Part shown: positions 16,384-26,000 of the stretch, in pieces
Position numbering within the stretch: the first letter of the stretch is position 1
Layout of the letters: every line of letters begins with the position of its first letter
Assembly: GCA_947462105.1 (NCBI GenBank)
Contig: CANHNJ010000016.1
Location: forward strand, 1-57,317
Length of the DNA: 57,317 nt
Direction: 5' to 3'
From: Alphaproteobacteria bacterium
GTDB taxonomy: Bacteria > Pseudomonadota > Alphaproteobacteria > Micropepsales > Micropepsaceae
Made by a program: the position numbers and the translations under genes
Notes under the pieces: generated by a model
Told to the model about the DNA's origin: nothing
Seen by the model: the letters and a program-made list of their open reading frames with translations, nothing else
Databases searched by the model: none

Positions 16384-19290
16384 TTAGAGCCGAACGCGCA
16401 TGCCCGCAGTGTAGAAGCGGCCGATTGTGTCATCAGTGCCGAAGGTTCCGGGGAACAGGCTTGGCACCGTGCCGCCGCCGCCAACCGAGGTGGGCTGACG
16501 ATCAAACACGTTCTCGACCGCGACAAAGAACTGGGTGGTGGTGCCCAGCGGGGCATTTTCCCAGTTATAGGTCAGGTTGAGGTTGGTGTAGAGCGCCGTG
16601 CCCGGGTTGCGGAACGAGTTGGCGAAGATTGGCGAGATGACGGGGCAGCTGCCGACGACGATGGCAGGGCAATAGCGGTCCGAGCTCAGCTTGGTACCAT
16701 TGCGGAAGCGCTCGCTAATCGCCAGCGTCCACTCGTTCCAGTTGTAGCGGGCGAACAGCGTGCCGCGGAAGCTCGCCAGGGGCGAAGCACCCGCTGCATT
16801 CAGCGTGTTGGCGCCGGGGAACTGGACCGTCTTCAACATGGGCTGATAGCTGGCCAGCATGCGCAGGTTCAGATTGCCGCCGAACAACGGCGCCGAGTAG
16901 TTCGTCTCAATATCGACGCCGTCAGTAATAACCGACTGCGCGTTGCGCGGCTGGGTGATAAAGGACGTCACCAGGTTGGCCAGCGAGCGGTCGGAGAAGG
17001 GCAGCGGGCGGATGATCAGGCCGCAATATTCCGACGTCCCGTTACTGACTTCGCAGATATCCTGAACGGTGGAATTTTGACCCGAGATGTTGGTAATCGC
17101 GTTGCCGATGTTGATGTGATAATAGTCAACCGACAGCGAGAATTCCGACAGCCATGACGGGCGATACACACCGCCGACTGTGGTGGTGTGCGCCACTTCC
17201 GGCTTCAGGGACGGGTTTGAGATCGTCACGAACGGCGCCTGCAGCTGGGTCGGTAGGCCGTTAGTCAGCACATGGCGGTCGGTGGTCCCCGCTGGATTAA
17301 CCAGCCTCGGCGAGTACAGCTCGTTCAGGTTTGGGGCACGAATGTCGCGGGACATGACGCCGCGCAGCGTCCACTCGTCGCTCAACATCCAGACCAGACC
17401 TGCCTTCCAGGTCATCACAGTGCCGCTGTTGTTGTAGTTGGTGTAGCGCACCGCGCCGTTGAAATCGACGGATTCGGCCAGGGGTGCGTCGCGGAACAGC
17501 GGGAACTGGACTTCCAGCGCGCCTTCGCCCACCGACTGGCTGAGCCCGCTGGCACTGTTCAAGATATTGGAGATGTGGCTCAGTGTATTGACGGTGCAGT
17601 TGTAGCGCAGGCCCGTGCAGTTGACGCGATTGCTCGGCTGCGCGTTGCTGACCACGTCCAGGTTGGTCTTGCGCCATTCGCCGGACAGGGCGAAGCCGAC
17701 CGGGCCGGCCCAGTTGTCAAAGGGCGAGCCGGTGATGCTGGCGCCGATATCGTCCATGACGGTAGCAGCGGTGAACTTGGTCTCTTCCAGGACGTAATTC
17801 AGCATCGCCGTGGTCTCGGAGCCCGGGCCGAACGGGTTCAGCGGCACGCAGCCTGGCAGCACGGTCGGGTCGGTGGTGGTAATACGACAAACGATATTGT
17901 TGGAACCGTCTCGCACCGCATCAAGAGCAGCATAAAGCTTCTGGTTGTTGATGTTGGCTTCATTGCGGGTTAGCTGGGTGTTCTCGTTGTGGGTGTACGA
18001 GACTTCCCAATTATAGCCGCCGACCGAGCCGGTCAGGCCGGTATTGATCAGGTAGGCCGTAGTCCAGCTGTTGGACGACAGCGGCGGCGCCTGCTCCATC
18101 GTCTTGCTCATGGTGAAGGTTCCGAGACCGCCGGTCGTAGTGGTCGCGGGCGCCAGAGCGGTATTCTGCGCAGCGGATAGGTACGGGTTGGCCGAGTTCA
18201 TCACCAAGTTGCGGAACTCGTTGGTCTGGTGATTGTTGCGGTTCTGCCCCTTGGTGTAGGTCGCATCGATATAGGCAGCGATCTCGTCGGTGAAGTTGTA
18301 GTCGAAGCGGCCATTGCCCTGGATCTGGTTGGTCGTGGCGACCAGCGAGGCTTCCTTGTAGTAGATGCCGTCGCCGCCGGTTTCGACGTTGCCGCTGCCG
18401 GTGGCCGCGCCATGAACAAAGGACCGCAGCGATCCATCCGCGTTGAACGTCATGTCGCGGAACGGATTGGAGGCGGAATTGCCGGCCGTGGTGATTAAGC
18501 CGCCATAGCTGGAGGACGCCAGGCGGGTGTCCAGGACCAACTTGTTCGGGTTGGTCGCGGTGCCAGCGCCTTGCGAGGTCTTAACCGCAGCGGCCCAGGG
18601 ACGCTGCAGCTTGTCGGCGCCAAGAATGCCGTCATTTTTGTAGTATTCGATGCTGCCCTGGATGTGGCCATAGCCGCCCAGGATGGTCATGCCGCCGGCA
18701 ACGCCGATGCGCTTGGTCATGCCGTCGCCATAGTCGGAGGCACCGAAGCTGGCTTCACCCTTGATGCCTTCCAGGCTGTGGTCGGAAATGAAGTTGACCA
18801 CGCCGGCCACGGCATCGGAGCCGTACACGGCCGAAACGCCGCCGGTGACGACGTCGACGCGCTGCAGCAGCATGTTGGGAATGATGTCGGCATTGACTTC
18901 GCCCGTGGGAGACGTCGGGGCGATGCGGCGGCCGTTATACAGCACCAGGGTACGGGTGATGCCGACATTGCGGATGTTGAACTGGTGCGAGGCGTTGTTC
19001 TGCGAGCTGTTGCCGACATTGGTGGTGGGGCTACGTCCGCCAGCAAAGATGGGGAGCTGCTGAAGGCCGTCCATCACGCTCTTCGGGACGTTGTCGGTGA
19101 TTTCCTGGGTGGAAATCACGGTCACCGGGGTCGGCATGTTGTTGCCGTTGGCGATGATGCGCGAACCGGTAATCACCACTTCTTCCGGCGCCTCGGTGGC
19201 CGGGGTCTGCGCCTGGACGGCGGAGGCGATGGCCAGAACGCTCACGCCAGCAAGAAGATTGGCGATCCGATATCTACGATTCATAAGCAC
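16384..19290 (-). CDS. TonB-dependent outer-membrane receptor
   Basis: A 968-aa receptor for active uptake across the outer membrane. The signal peptide ends SAVQAQ. The plug domain starts EEVVITGSRI, with TPVTVISTQEITDN, RVDVVTGGVSAVYGSDAVAGVVNF and the NIRNVGITRTLVLYNGRR segment. The remainder is a long beta-barrel rich in aromatic strands (WTLRGVMSRDIRAPNLNELY is the barrel TonB signature) ending TAGMRVRL. Size and style match sphingomonad/caulobacter receptors for plant sugars or oligosaccharides, but the ligand is not visible. It is the only uptake receptor in the block of exported enzymes. Confidence 0.93.
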   Translation of the reverse strand: MLMNRRYRIANLLAGVSVLAIASAVQAQTPATEAPEEVVITGSRIIANGNNMPTPVTVISTQEITDNVPKSVMDGLQQLPIFAGGRSPTTNVGNSSQNNASHQFNIRNVGITRTLVLYNGRRIAPTSPTGEVNADIIPNMLLQRVDVVTGGVSAVYGSDAVAGVVNFISDHSLEGIKGEASFGASDYGDGMTKRIGVAGGMTILGGYGHIQGSIEYYKNDGILGADKLQRPWAAAVKTSQGAGTATNPNKLVLDTRLASSSYGGLITTAGNSASNPFRDMTFNADGSLRSFVHGAATGSGNVETGGDGIYYKEASLVATTNQIQGNGRFDYNFTDEIAAYIDATYTKGQNRNNHQTNEFRNLVMNSANPYLSAAQNTALAPATTTTGGLGTFTMSKTMEQAPPLSSNSWTTAYLINTGLTGSVGGYNWEVSYTHNENTQLTRNEANINNQKLYAALDAVRDGSNNIVCRITTTDPTVLPGCVPLNPFGPGSETTAMLNYVLEETKFTAATVMDDIGASITGSPFDNWAGPVGFALSGEWRKTNLDVVSNAQPSNRVNCTGLRYNCTVNTLSHISNILNSASGLSQSVGEGALEVQFPLFRDAPLAESVDFNGAVRYTNYNNSGTVMTWKAGLVWMLSDEWTLRGVMSRDIRAPNLNELYSPRLVNPAGTTDRHVLTNGLPTQLQAPFVTISNPSLKPEVAHTTTVGGVYRPSWLSEFSLSVDYYHINIGNAITNISGQNSTVQDICEVSNGTSEYCGLIIRPLPFSDRSLANLVTSFITQPRNAQSVITDGVDIETNYSAPLFGGNLNLRMLASYQPMLKTVQFPGANTLNAAGASPLASFRGTLFARYNWNEWTLAISERFRNGTKLSSDRYCPAIVVGSCPVISPIFANSFRNPGTALYTNLNLTYNWENAPLGTTTQFFVAVENVFDRQPTSVGGGGTVPSLFPGTFGTDDTIGRFYTAGMRVRL

Positions 19291-19399
19291 AGCCCCTCTG
19301 AATAGGATATTTTATTCTACTGAAACATCAGTTTATGGATGACACACTCGCTCCACGCGGCGGTGTTTTGGCAAGTACGAGACAATTACGCAATGATCC

Positions 19400-19444
19400 A
19401 TTCTCATAGAATGAGAGAATGTCGAAAATTAACCTTACGTAAGG
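19400..19444. promoter_or_regulatory. Palindromes in the divergent intergenic region, candidate operator
   Basis: ATTCTCATAGAAT (19400-19412) is an imperfect palindrome and CCTTACGTAAGG (19433-19444) a perfect 12-bp one. Both lie in AT-rich DNA between the receptor (start 19290, minus) and the TPR gene (start 19554, plus). A regulator binding here could control both. No regulator gene is adjacent. Confidence 0.35.
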
Positions 19445-19553
19445 AAATTTTCAAACGTTTGCAGAAGCGGAAATTTCAATGTACGTGACAAAAAAGCAGC
19501 AAATACTCTTCGGACGACGCATCTCCAGCATCATTTTTTGCATGGAGGGTTTC

Positions 19554-20123
19554 ATGAAGCGATTTTTCCTGATGATCAGCATCATGCTCGTGGCAAATGC
19601 CGCGCAGGCGCAGGTGATAACTTCGCATGGCACGCTGCTGGGTGCGGACTGTTACCGCCAGGCGCGCTTCGACACAGACCTGTTGCGCGGTCTGGAAGTC
19701 TGCAATCTGGCGCTGGAACGCGACGTGATGGGCCACAACGACCGCGCCACCACCTTCGACAATCGCGGCGTCATCCTGTATCGGATGCAGCGCATCGACG
19801 AGGCCGAGGCCAATTTCAACAAGGCCATCGCGCTGCGCCCCGACCTGGGCGACGCCTATGTCAATCGCGGCGCCATCCTCATCAAGAAAAAGCGCTATGA
19901 CGAAGCCCTGGAGCAGATCGAACACGGCATCGCGCTGGACCCCAGCTTTCCGCCCATCGCCGAATATAACCGTGCCGTGGCGCTGGAATTGCTGGGCCGC
20001 ACCCGCAAGGCCTATGAGGGCTATCGCAAGGTGCTCCTGATGGATGGCAGCTTCGCCCAGGCGTCGGAGCGGTTGCGCAATTTCACCGTGCTCCGCCGGA
20101 CGACAACCCCTCCGGCGAATTAA
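19554..20123 (+). CDS. Exported tetratricopeptide-repeat protein
   Basis: A 189-aa protein with a signal peptide (MKRFFLMISIMLVANAAQA) and TPR motifs in tandem: RATTFDNRGVILYRMQRIDE, ANFNKAIALRPDLGDAYVNR, YDEALEQIEHGIALDPSF and YNRAVALELLGRTRKAY. Two Cys near residues 34 and 50 might pair in the periplasm. The ATG at 19554 lies behind GGAGGG; the earlier frame start at 19479 lacks these signals. It probably scaffolds protein interactions; partners are unknown. It diverges from the TonB receptor gene and lies upstream of a PQQ dehydrogenase gene. Confidence 0.8.
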   Translation: MKRFFLMISIMLVANAAQAQVITSHGTLLGADCYRQARFDTDLLRGLEVCNLALERDVMGHNDRATTFDNRGVILYRMQRIDEAEANFNKAIALRPDLGDAYVNRGAILIKKKRYDEALEQIEHGIALDPSFPPIAEYNRAVALELLGRTRKAYEGYRKVLLMDGSFAQASERLRNFTVLRRTTTPPAN

Positions 20124-20264
20124 TCTTCACCTTTCAAAGCGTGAGAGCAGCGTCCCGGCCGCGTGAAAACGCCTGCCGCGCGTGTGGCGGGACCGTGCAT
20201 TTCGTGTAAAAGCTGCAGCAACAATCGCCGGTACAACCGGCTTCACACGCACAAGGGGCGGAAC

Positions 20265-22097
20265 ATGAAGGCAAGGCATAAAGTGTCGATCCTCGCGCTG
20301 GGCGCGGTCGCCTCGCTGGCGATCGCGGCGGCGCAGGGCCAGCCCAGCAGCAACGCCAATCTGGACTGGGGCTTCCATGGCGGCAGCGCGTCCGACCGCT
20401 ATTCGCCCGCGACCCAGATCACGCCTGCCAATGTCAGCGGCCTGAGCGAAGCCTGGCGCTTCACGATGGAAGCGGGCGGCCTGGAAAGCCAGCCGATCAA
20501 GATCGGCAGCAGCGTCTATGTCGTCACCACCAGCCGCACCGTCGTGGCGCTGGATGCCGAGACCGGCAAGCCGAAATGGACCTTTGATCCGAAGCTGGAG
20601 GGCACCCAGCCCATTCGCGGCCTGGCCACCTGGAACGACAAGGGCAAGCTGCGGGTCGTCTTCGGGCGCGAACAATATGTCTACATGATCGACGCGGAGA
20701 CGGGCCAGCTTGTGCCGGGCTTCGGCGGCAATGGCCGCATCGATGCGCGCGAGAATCTGCGCGGGGCCGCCGAGGACAACAAGATCTACATCACCTCGCC
20801 GGTCTCGGTTTACCAGAACCTCGTCATCGTCAATGGCCGTCTGGCAGAGAACACGCCGGCCTCGCCCGGCGATGTGCGCGCGTTCGACGCCCGCAGCGGC
20901 AAGCTGGTCTGGACCTTCCACACCGTTCCGCATCCGGGCGAAGCCGGTGCCAATACCTGGCCCAAGGACGCGCACCTGACCCAGGGCGGCGCCAACGCCT
21001 GGTCGGGCGCGAGCGTCGACCAGGCTCGCGGTATCGTCTTCGTCAATACCGGTTCGGCCGCCGACGATTTCTATGGCGCCAGGCGCCTGGGCGACAACCG
21101 CTTCGCCAGTTCGACGATTGCGCTGAACGCCAAGACCGGCAAGCGCATCTGGGACTTCCAGCTCGTGCATCACGACATCTGGGACGTGGACCCGATCAAC
21201 GTGCCGGTGCTGACCACGATCACGCGCGGCGGTGCCAAGGTCGATATCGCCGTGGCCACCAACAAGACGGCGCAGATCTACGTCTTCAACCGCACCACCG
21301 GCAAACCGATCTTCCCGATTCCGGAAGTGCCGGTGCCGCCCAGCACCGTGCCGGGCGAAGTCGCAGCCAAGACCCAGCCGATTCCGACCCTGCCCCGCCC
21401 GATGGCGCGCAAGTGCTTCACCGAGAAGGACCTTACCAACGTCTCGCCCGCCGCCAATGCCGAGGCCAAGAAGCTTCTCGCCGGTGTTCTGGGCAACTGT
21501 GTGCCCTATACGCCGCTGGCGCTGGGCCAGGACACGCTGGTGGCGCCGGGCTTCGCCGGCACCTGGGGCGGCATGGCGGCCGACCGCAGGGGCGTTCTCT
21601 ATGCCAGCGCCCCCAATGGTTCGGGCATGACGCGCATGCTGGACAACAGCAAGGTGCGCGACATGATCGGCAAGCCGGGCGGGCCCACCGCCATCGGCGG
21701 GGCACAGAACGGCATTGGCGCGCTCGACTACAACTTTGCGGGCTATGGCCAGTTCCGGCTGCCTTCGGGCGGCTCGGCGCTGGACGAAGCCACGTCGCAG
21801 GGCACGCTGAATGCCATCGATCTCAACACCGGCTTCTACAAGTGGAGCATCTACCTGCCGGGCCGCGCCAACAGCAGCGGACCGCTGGTGACGGCGACCG
21901 GCCTGCTGTTCATCGCGGCAGGCAACGAGCTGCAGGCCTACAGCACCGAGAATGGCAAGCAGTTGTGGAAGACCACGCTGTCGGCCACGGGCGGAAACAG
22001 CGCTGGCTCCTACACGGTGAATGGCCGCCAGTTTGTGATGCTGGCCACCGGTGGCCGTGGCCAGGCGGCCTATGTCGCCTACGCCCTGCCGCGCTAA
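20265..22097 (+). CDS. PQQ-binding quinoprotein dehydrogenase (eight-bladed propeller)
   Basis: A 610-aa exported enzyme of the methanol/glucose dehydrogenase-type quinoprotein family. A signal peptide is followed by DWGFHGGSASDRYSPATQIT, the usual family opening, and repeated tryptophan-docking segments such as TVVALDAETGKPKWTFD, VRAFDARSGKLVWTFHTVP, TIALNAKTGKRIWDFQ, VHHDIWDVD and LQAYSTENGKQLWKT. There is no cytochrome domain and no transmembrane stretch beyond the leader, so it is a soluble periplasmic form. The substrate (alcohol or sugar) cannot be told. The start at 20265 follows AGGGGCGG; the earlier frame start at 20163 is not supported. A terminator follows. Confidence 0.87.
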   Translation: MKARHKVSILALGAVASLAIAAAQGQPSSNANLDWGFHGGSASDRYSPATQITPANVSGLSEAWRFTMEAGGLESQPIKIGSSVYVVTTSRTVVALDAETGKPKWTFDPKLEGTQPIRGLATWNDKGKLRVVFGREQYVYMIDAETGQLVPGFGGNGRIDARENLRGAAEDNKIYITSPVSVYQNLVIVNGRLAENTPASPGDVRAFDARSGKLVWTFHTVPHPGEAGANTWPKDAHLTQGGANAWSGASVDQARGIVFVNTGSAADDFYGARRLGDNRFASSTIALNAKTGKRIWDFQLVHHDIWDVDPINVPVLTTITRGGAKVDIAVATNKTAQIYVFNRTTGKPIFPIPEVPVPPSTVPGEVAAKTQPIPTLPRPMARKCFTEKDLTNVSPAANAEAKKLLAGVLGNCVPYTPLALGQDTLVAPGFAGTWGGMAADRRGVLYASAPNGSGMTRMLDNSKVRDMIGKPGGPTAIGGAQNGIGALDYNFAGYGQFRLPSGGSALDEATSQGTLNAIDLNTGFYKWSIYLPGRANSSGPLVTATGLLFIAAGNELQAYSTENGKQLWKTTLSATGGNSAGSYTVNGRQFVMLATGGRGQAAYVAYALPR

Positions 22098-22120
22098 CGC
22101 CTTCGCAGCTGCAACGACAA

Positions 22121-22158
22121 GCGCTTCCAGTCCTGAAAAGGGCTGGAAGCGTTTTTGT
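22121..22158 (+). terminator. Rho-independent terminator after the quinoprotein gene
   Basis: CGCTTCCAG (22122-22130) pairs with CTGGAAGCG, followed by TTTTTGTT. It lies 24 bases after the dehydrogenase stop. Confidence 0.8.
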
Positions 22159-22237
22159 TGCGGTTGACCGGCTGGTGACGGGCGATCTCAGCCTGCTGCG
22201 CGACGGCGCCCGGGTGACGGTAGAAGAATAAGGACCG

Positions 22238-22940
22238 TCAGCCCGCATTCCGGCTTTTGATGTAACGCCGCCACCCGCCCAGATGGGTGACTTCCTCCGC
22301 GCCTTCGGTGGCATAGGCCTCGCACAGGAAACCGCTCACCATCTCGCCATCGGACAGCATCACCTTGCCGATGCCCAGCGGCGCGGGAATACGCGCGACG
22401 AATCGGCGGGATCGAGCAGCCAGACTTCGCCCGCGATGCCAAGGCCATTGAAGCCCGGCTTGCGCAGCAACCCGGGCTTGGGCGGCGTGGTATCGGGCAG
22501 CACGAACAGCCGATAGTCATGCGCGGTCTGCACCGAGCCGCGCAGCTCGGCCTTCACATCGGTCAGTTCGCGGTTCAACGGCATGCCGCTCAAATGCGAG
22601 CCGACGACGAAAAGGGGTATGCGTTCGCTCATATCAGGTCTCCGTTGCAAATTGGCCGGCCAGCTTGCCCAGCGCAGCATCGTGAAAGGCGGGCGCGATC
22701 AACGTCGCGCCGAAGGCGCAGGCCATCATCCTTGAACCCGGCAGGCACGGCGATGGCGCAGCAATCGAGGAAATTGACGAAGTTTGTATAAAGGCCGTTG
22801 CGGGTGTTGGCCCCGATGGGGTCGGCGGCGACCTGCGCCACGGTGGGATGACCGGGCGTGGTCGGCACCAGCAGGATATCCATTGCGGCCCAGCCCGCAG
22901 TTGTGCCAGATCTGGCCGGCAGGGAAATCAAGCACATAGC
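22238..22940 (-). pseudogene. atzF: Allophanate hydrolase remnant (amidase C-terminus plus C-terminal domain)
   Basis: Minus-strand pieces in three frames add up to an allophanate hydrolase, which splits allophanate to ammonia and CO2 in the urea carboxylase route. MDILLVPTTPGHPTVAQVAA, then GLYTNFVNFLDCCAIAVPAG, come from the amidase end. After a frameshift near 22722, FGATLIAPAFHDAALGKLAG follows, with a stop at 22634-22636. The C-terminal domain restarts at 22632 (LFVVGSHLSGMPLN), shifts frame again near 22390, and ends IPAPLGIGKVML to LGGWRRYIKSRNAG. The catalytic Ser-Ser-Lys part is missing. The C-terminal domain can occur as a separate gene in some bacteria, but here it is also frameshifted. 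Confidence 0.82.
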
Positions 22941-23008
22941 AAAAGCGCAGCGAGTCGCTGCCGATTTGGCAGGCGCAGGTTCCGCTTTTGCGCGCGGCGA
23001 AAGAAGCT

Positions 23009-26000
23009 TCACCGCCGCGCGGAATACCGGTTCGGGGCCCCCGGCGTCGGCAGATCGGTGGTGACCTGCGCCCCCGCCCCATGCGCCCTGGTCAGCGGCG
23101 CCTGCAACGTGATGCCGCTGCCAGCGATCGGCACACCGGCCGGATGGGCAAAGCGTGTCGGCGCCGCGATGGTGATGCGCGCGCCGCCACGCCCGCCCTG
23201 TGCCGCCAGCAGGTTCACCGTCTCGGCATTGGCACCACTGTCGATGATGATGGCCTGCCCAGCGGTGAAGCCGGCCGCCGGCGCGGCCAGCGGGATGACG
23301 GTTTCGCCGGCCGCAACGGCGGCGCCGCTGGTCGTGGCGCCCGGGGTGCCCACCGCCGCGATGGTGGCGATTTCCGCGTTGGCGCCCGCATTGATGGTCA
23401 CGCTCTGGCCGGCAGCGAAATCTGCCACGCTCGTCACTTTGATATTGCCGGCACCGGCCGCTGCCGCCACCGACAAGGTCGTTGCCGGCTGGGCCATGAA
23501 GTCGTTGCAGTTGCTGTCGCTGTCACGGCCATCCGGCAGGCGTCCGGCGCTGCTGTTGACGGTGATGACCGCGCCACGGCCACCACGGCCACCGGCCGCT
23601 GGGGCGCGGCAGCCCGCCTGCCCCGTGCCGGAAACGCCGTGATAGCCTTCTGCGGCCCAGGGATCGACGACCAGGCCGTAATTCAGACTGTCAACGACAC
23701 GGTTGCCGGCATCGCGCAGCACCATGCTGCCACCGGCGGCGGACAATGCCGGACCGCCGAACCATTGCTGCGGCGCCGGGCCCTGATAGCCCACCACCGT
23801 GATGCCATCGCGCCGCACCACCGCGTTGATGGCGTGGTTCTGCACCAGCGGACGGTCCAGCGTGATGCCGGTGCCGAGCGGCAGCACCGGCTCGTTGGTG
23901 GCACGGGCAAAGGCCGTGGCCGGCATGAAGCGGATGCCGGTGCCGCGATTGGAGAAGGGCAGGTTGCCTGCATGGGTGAATTTCAGCGGCGCAGCCAGCT
24001 CCAGGCCCGTACCCGGTCCGACCACCGCTTCGGCGGCCACATGCGCCCGGGTCAGCCCGGGCGTGACCGTCACGCTGGCGCCGTTAACGGCGGTGATGGT
24101 GACCGTCTGCGTCTTGCCGGGGTTGCCGACCACCAGCTTCTGCCCCACCGCCAGTGCGGCCAGGCCGGGACCGGCATTGACGGCAGCGTTGTTGAACACG
24201 CCGGTGCCGGGCCGCACCTGGATGCTCGTCGTGCCCGCAGCCGCGTCGGCCTGGAGCGCCAGCAGGATCGCTTGCGTGCCGACCGACTTGACCCTGACGG
24301 TCTCGATGCCGTGACCGACACTGTCGATATCAAGCCGGATCCTGTCGCCCACCGAGATGTCGATGACATTGGTCACCGAGATGTTGGTGGCGCCGGCGGC
24401 GGCATCCGTCGCCAGATAGGGATAGGCGCCGGGCTTGCCGACACTGGTGACGGTGGCGATCTCGAAGCGTTCGGTCTCGCGATAGGTGGCGGGATAGGTG
24501 GCGCCATGACCCAGCGCGATCTTGTCGCCCACGGCGAAACCGACGACGCTGGCGACCGGCACATTGGTCGCGCCTTTTTCAACGGTCAGCATCGAGCGCC
24601 CGCCTTCGGGCATGGGCTGCCAGACGGTGGTCTCCGGGCCTGCTGCGGTGCCAAGCCGTGTGATGCGGCGGCTTTCACCATCGACCAGGATGGTGTCGCC
24701 CAGCTTGAGGCCCTCGACGCTGCGGACATGGATGGTGCTGTCGCCCGCGCGCGCCGGAATCGCCAGGCCCGAATTGGCAAGCCCCAGCAGGTAGAAGCTG
24801 CGCGGCGCCAGCCTTGTGTTCGCCGGAATGCGGATGGCGGAGTTTACTGTCTGCCAGACCTGGTGCTGGGTCAGGCTCCAGTTGGAGACATCCACCGTGT
24901 TGGTGCCGGCATTGTAGAGTTCGATGAAGCTGTTGCTGGCATTGGTGGCGTCGGCAATGCGGAATTCGTTGAGCTTGACCGGCGCGGCGTTGCGCAGGCC
25001 CTGCACCGCCTTCCAGCTTCCGCCAGTCCAGTTGGCGGTAGCGACCATGTCGCCATTGAAGCCGCTGGCACCGGCGGTGACGCGGAAGGTGGCGTTGACG
25101 CTGGCGCCCGGCGCGACCGGGCCGGCAATCGTCACGGCGGTCTGCATGGTGCCGGGCACAAGCGCCGTCCATCCCGGCGGCAACGACAGGCTGAGCCGCA
25201 CGCCGCGCACGGGGGCGCCCGTGCTGTTGGTGAAGGCCACCATCGTGTCCTGCGACAGGCCCGGAACAAAGGTCTGCAGGCCCGTCGGCATGGCGATGGC
25301 CGCAGCCGGCGCCACTGTCAGCATCGGCACCGCATAGCGCGCGGCCACGACATTGGCCTGCACGCGCTGGTCGGCTTCGTGCGACGGATAGGTGTTGGCC
25401 GCCGTCATCGCGCCTTCATAGAAGGTGCCCTGGCTGGCGATGCTGTTGTCGCCGCCATTGCCCAGCAGGATGGCGCCCTGCTTGCGCATCGGGTCATAGG
25501 TGACATCGACGCGCGGACCATCGAACTGCAGATGCAATTGTCCGTTCTGGGCATCGCCGACCTGCGAAGCCCAGCTTCCCGGCTTGCCCTTGGCGATGGC
25601 GGTGACGAAACGGTAGCTGATGCTGGGCAGGTTGGAGCAGAACTTGGACTCGCTGCCGGGATTGACGCAGCCGACCAGGTTGTTTTCCTGGTCGGTCATC
25701 GCCCAGGGACCGGGCGGCTGGCCGTGATACCAGGCCGTGGCGTTGCCGAAATGGGTACTCTCCATTGTCCCGTTGCCGTCATCGCGGCTGGTGATCTCGG
25801 CATTGCCATAATTGAAGCAGCAGCCGGAATTAAAGTGCTGGCCGTTGAGCACCCAGTATTGGCCCTGCGCCTGATCATCGACGGCAGTGCCGCGCGGATC
25901 GTTCAGGCGCAGGCCCATGCCCGGCACGATATAGACGCCATAGACCTTGTGACCCATCAGCATCACCGGCGCGGCATCGGCCAGTGGCAGAGTGTTGTAG

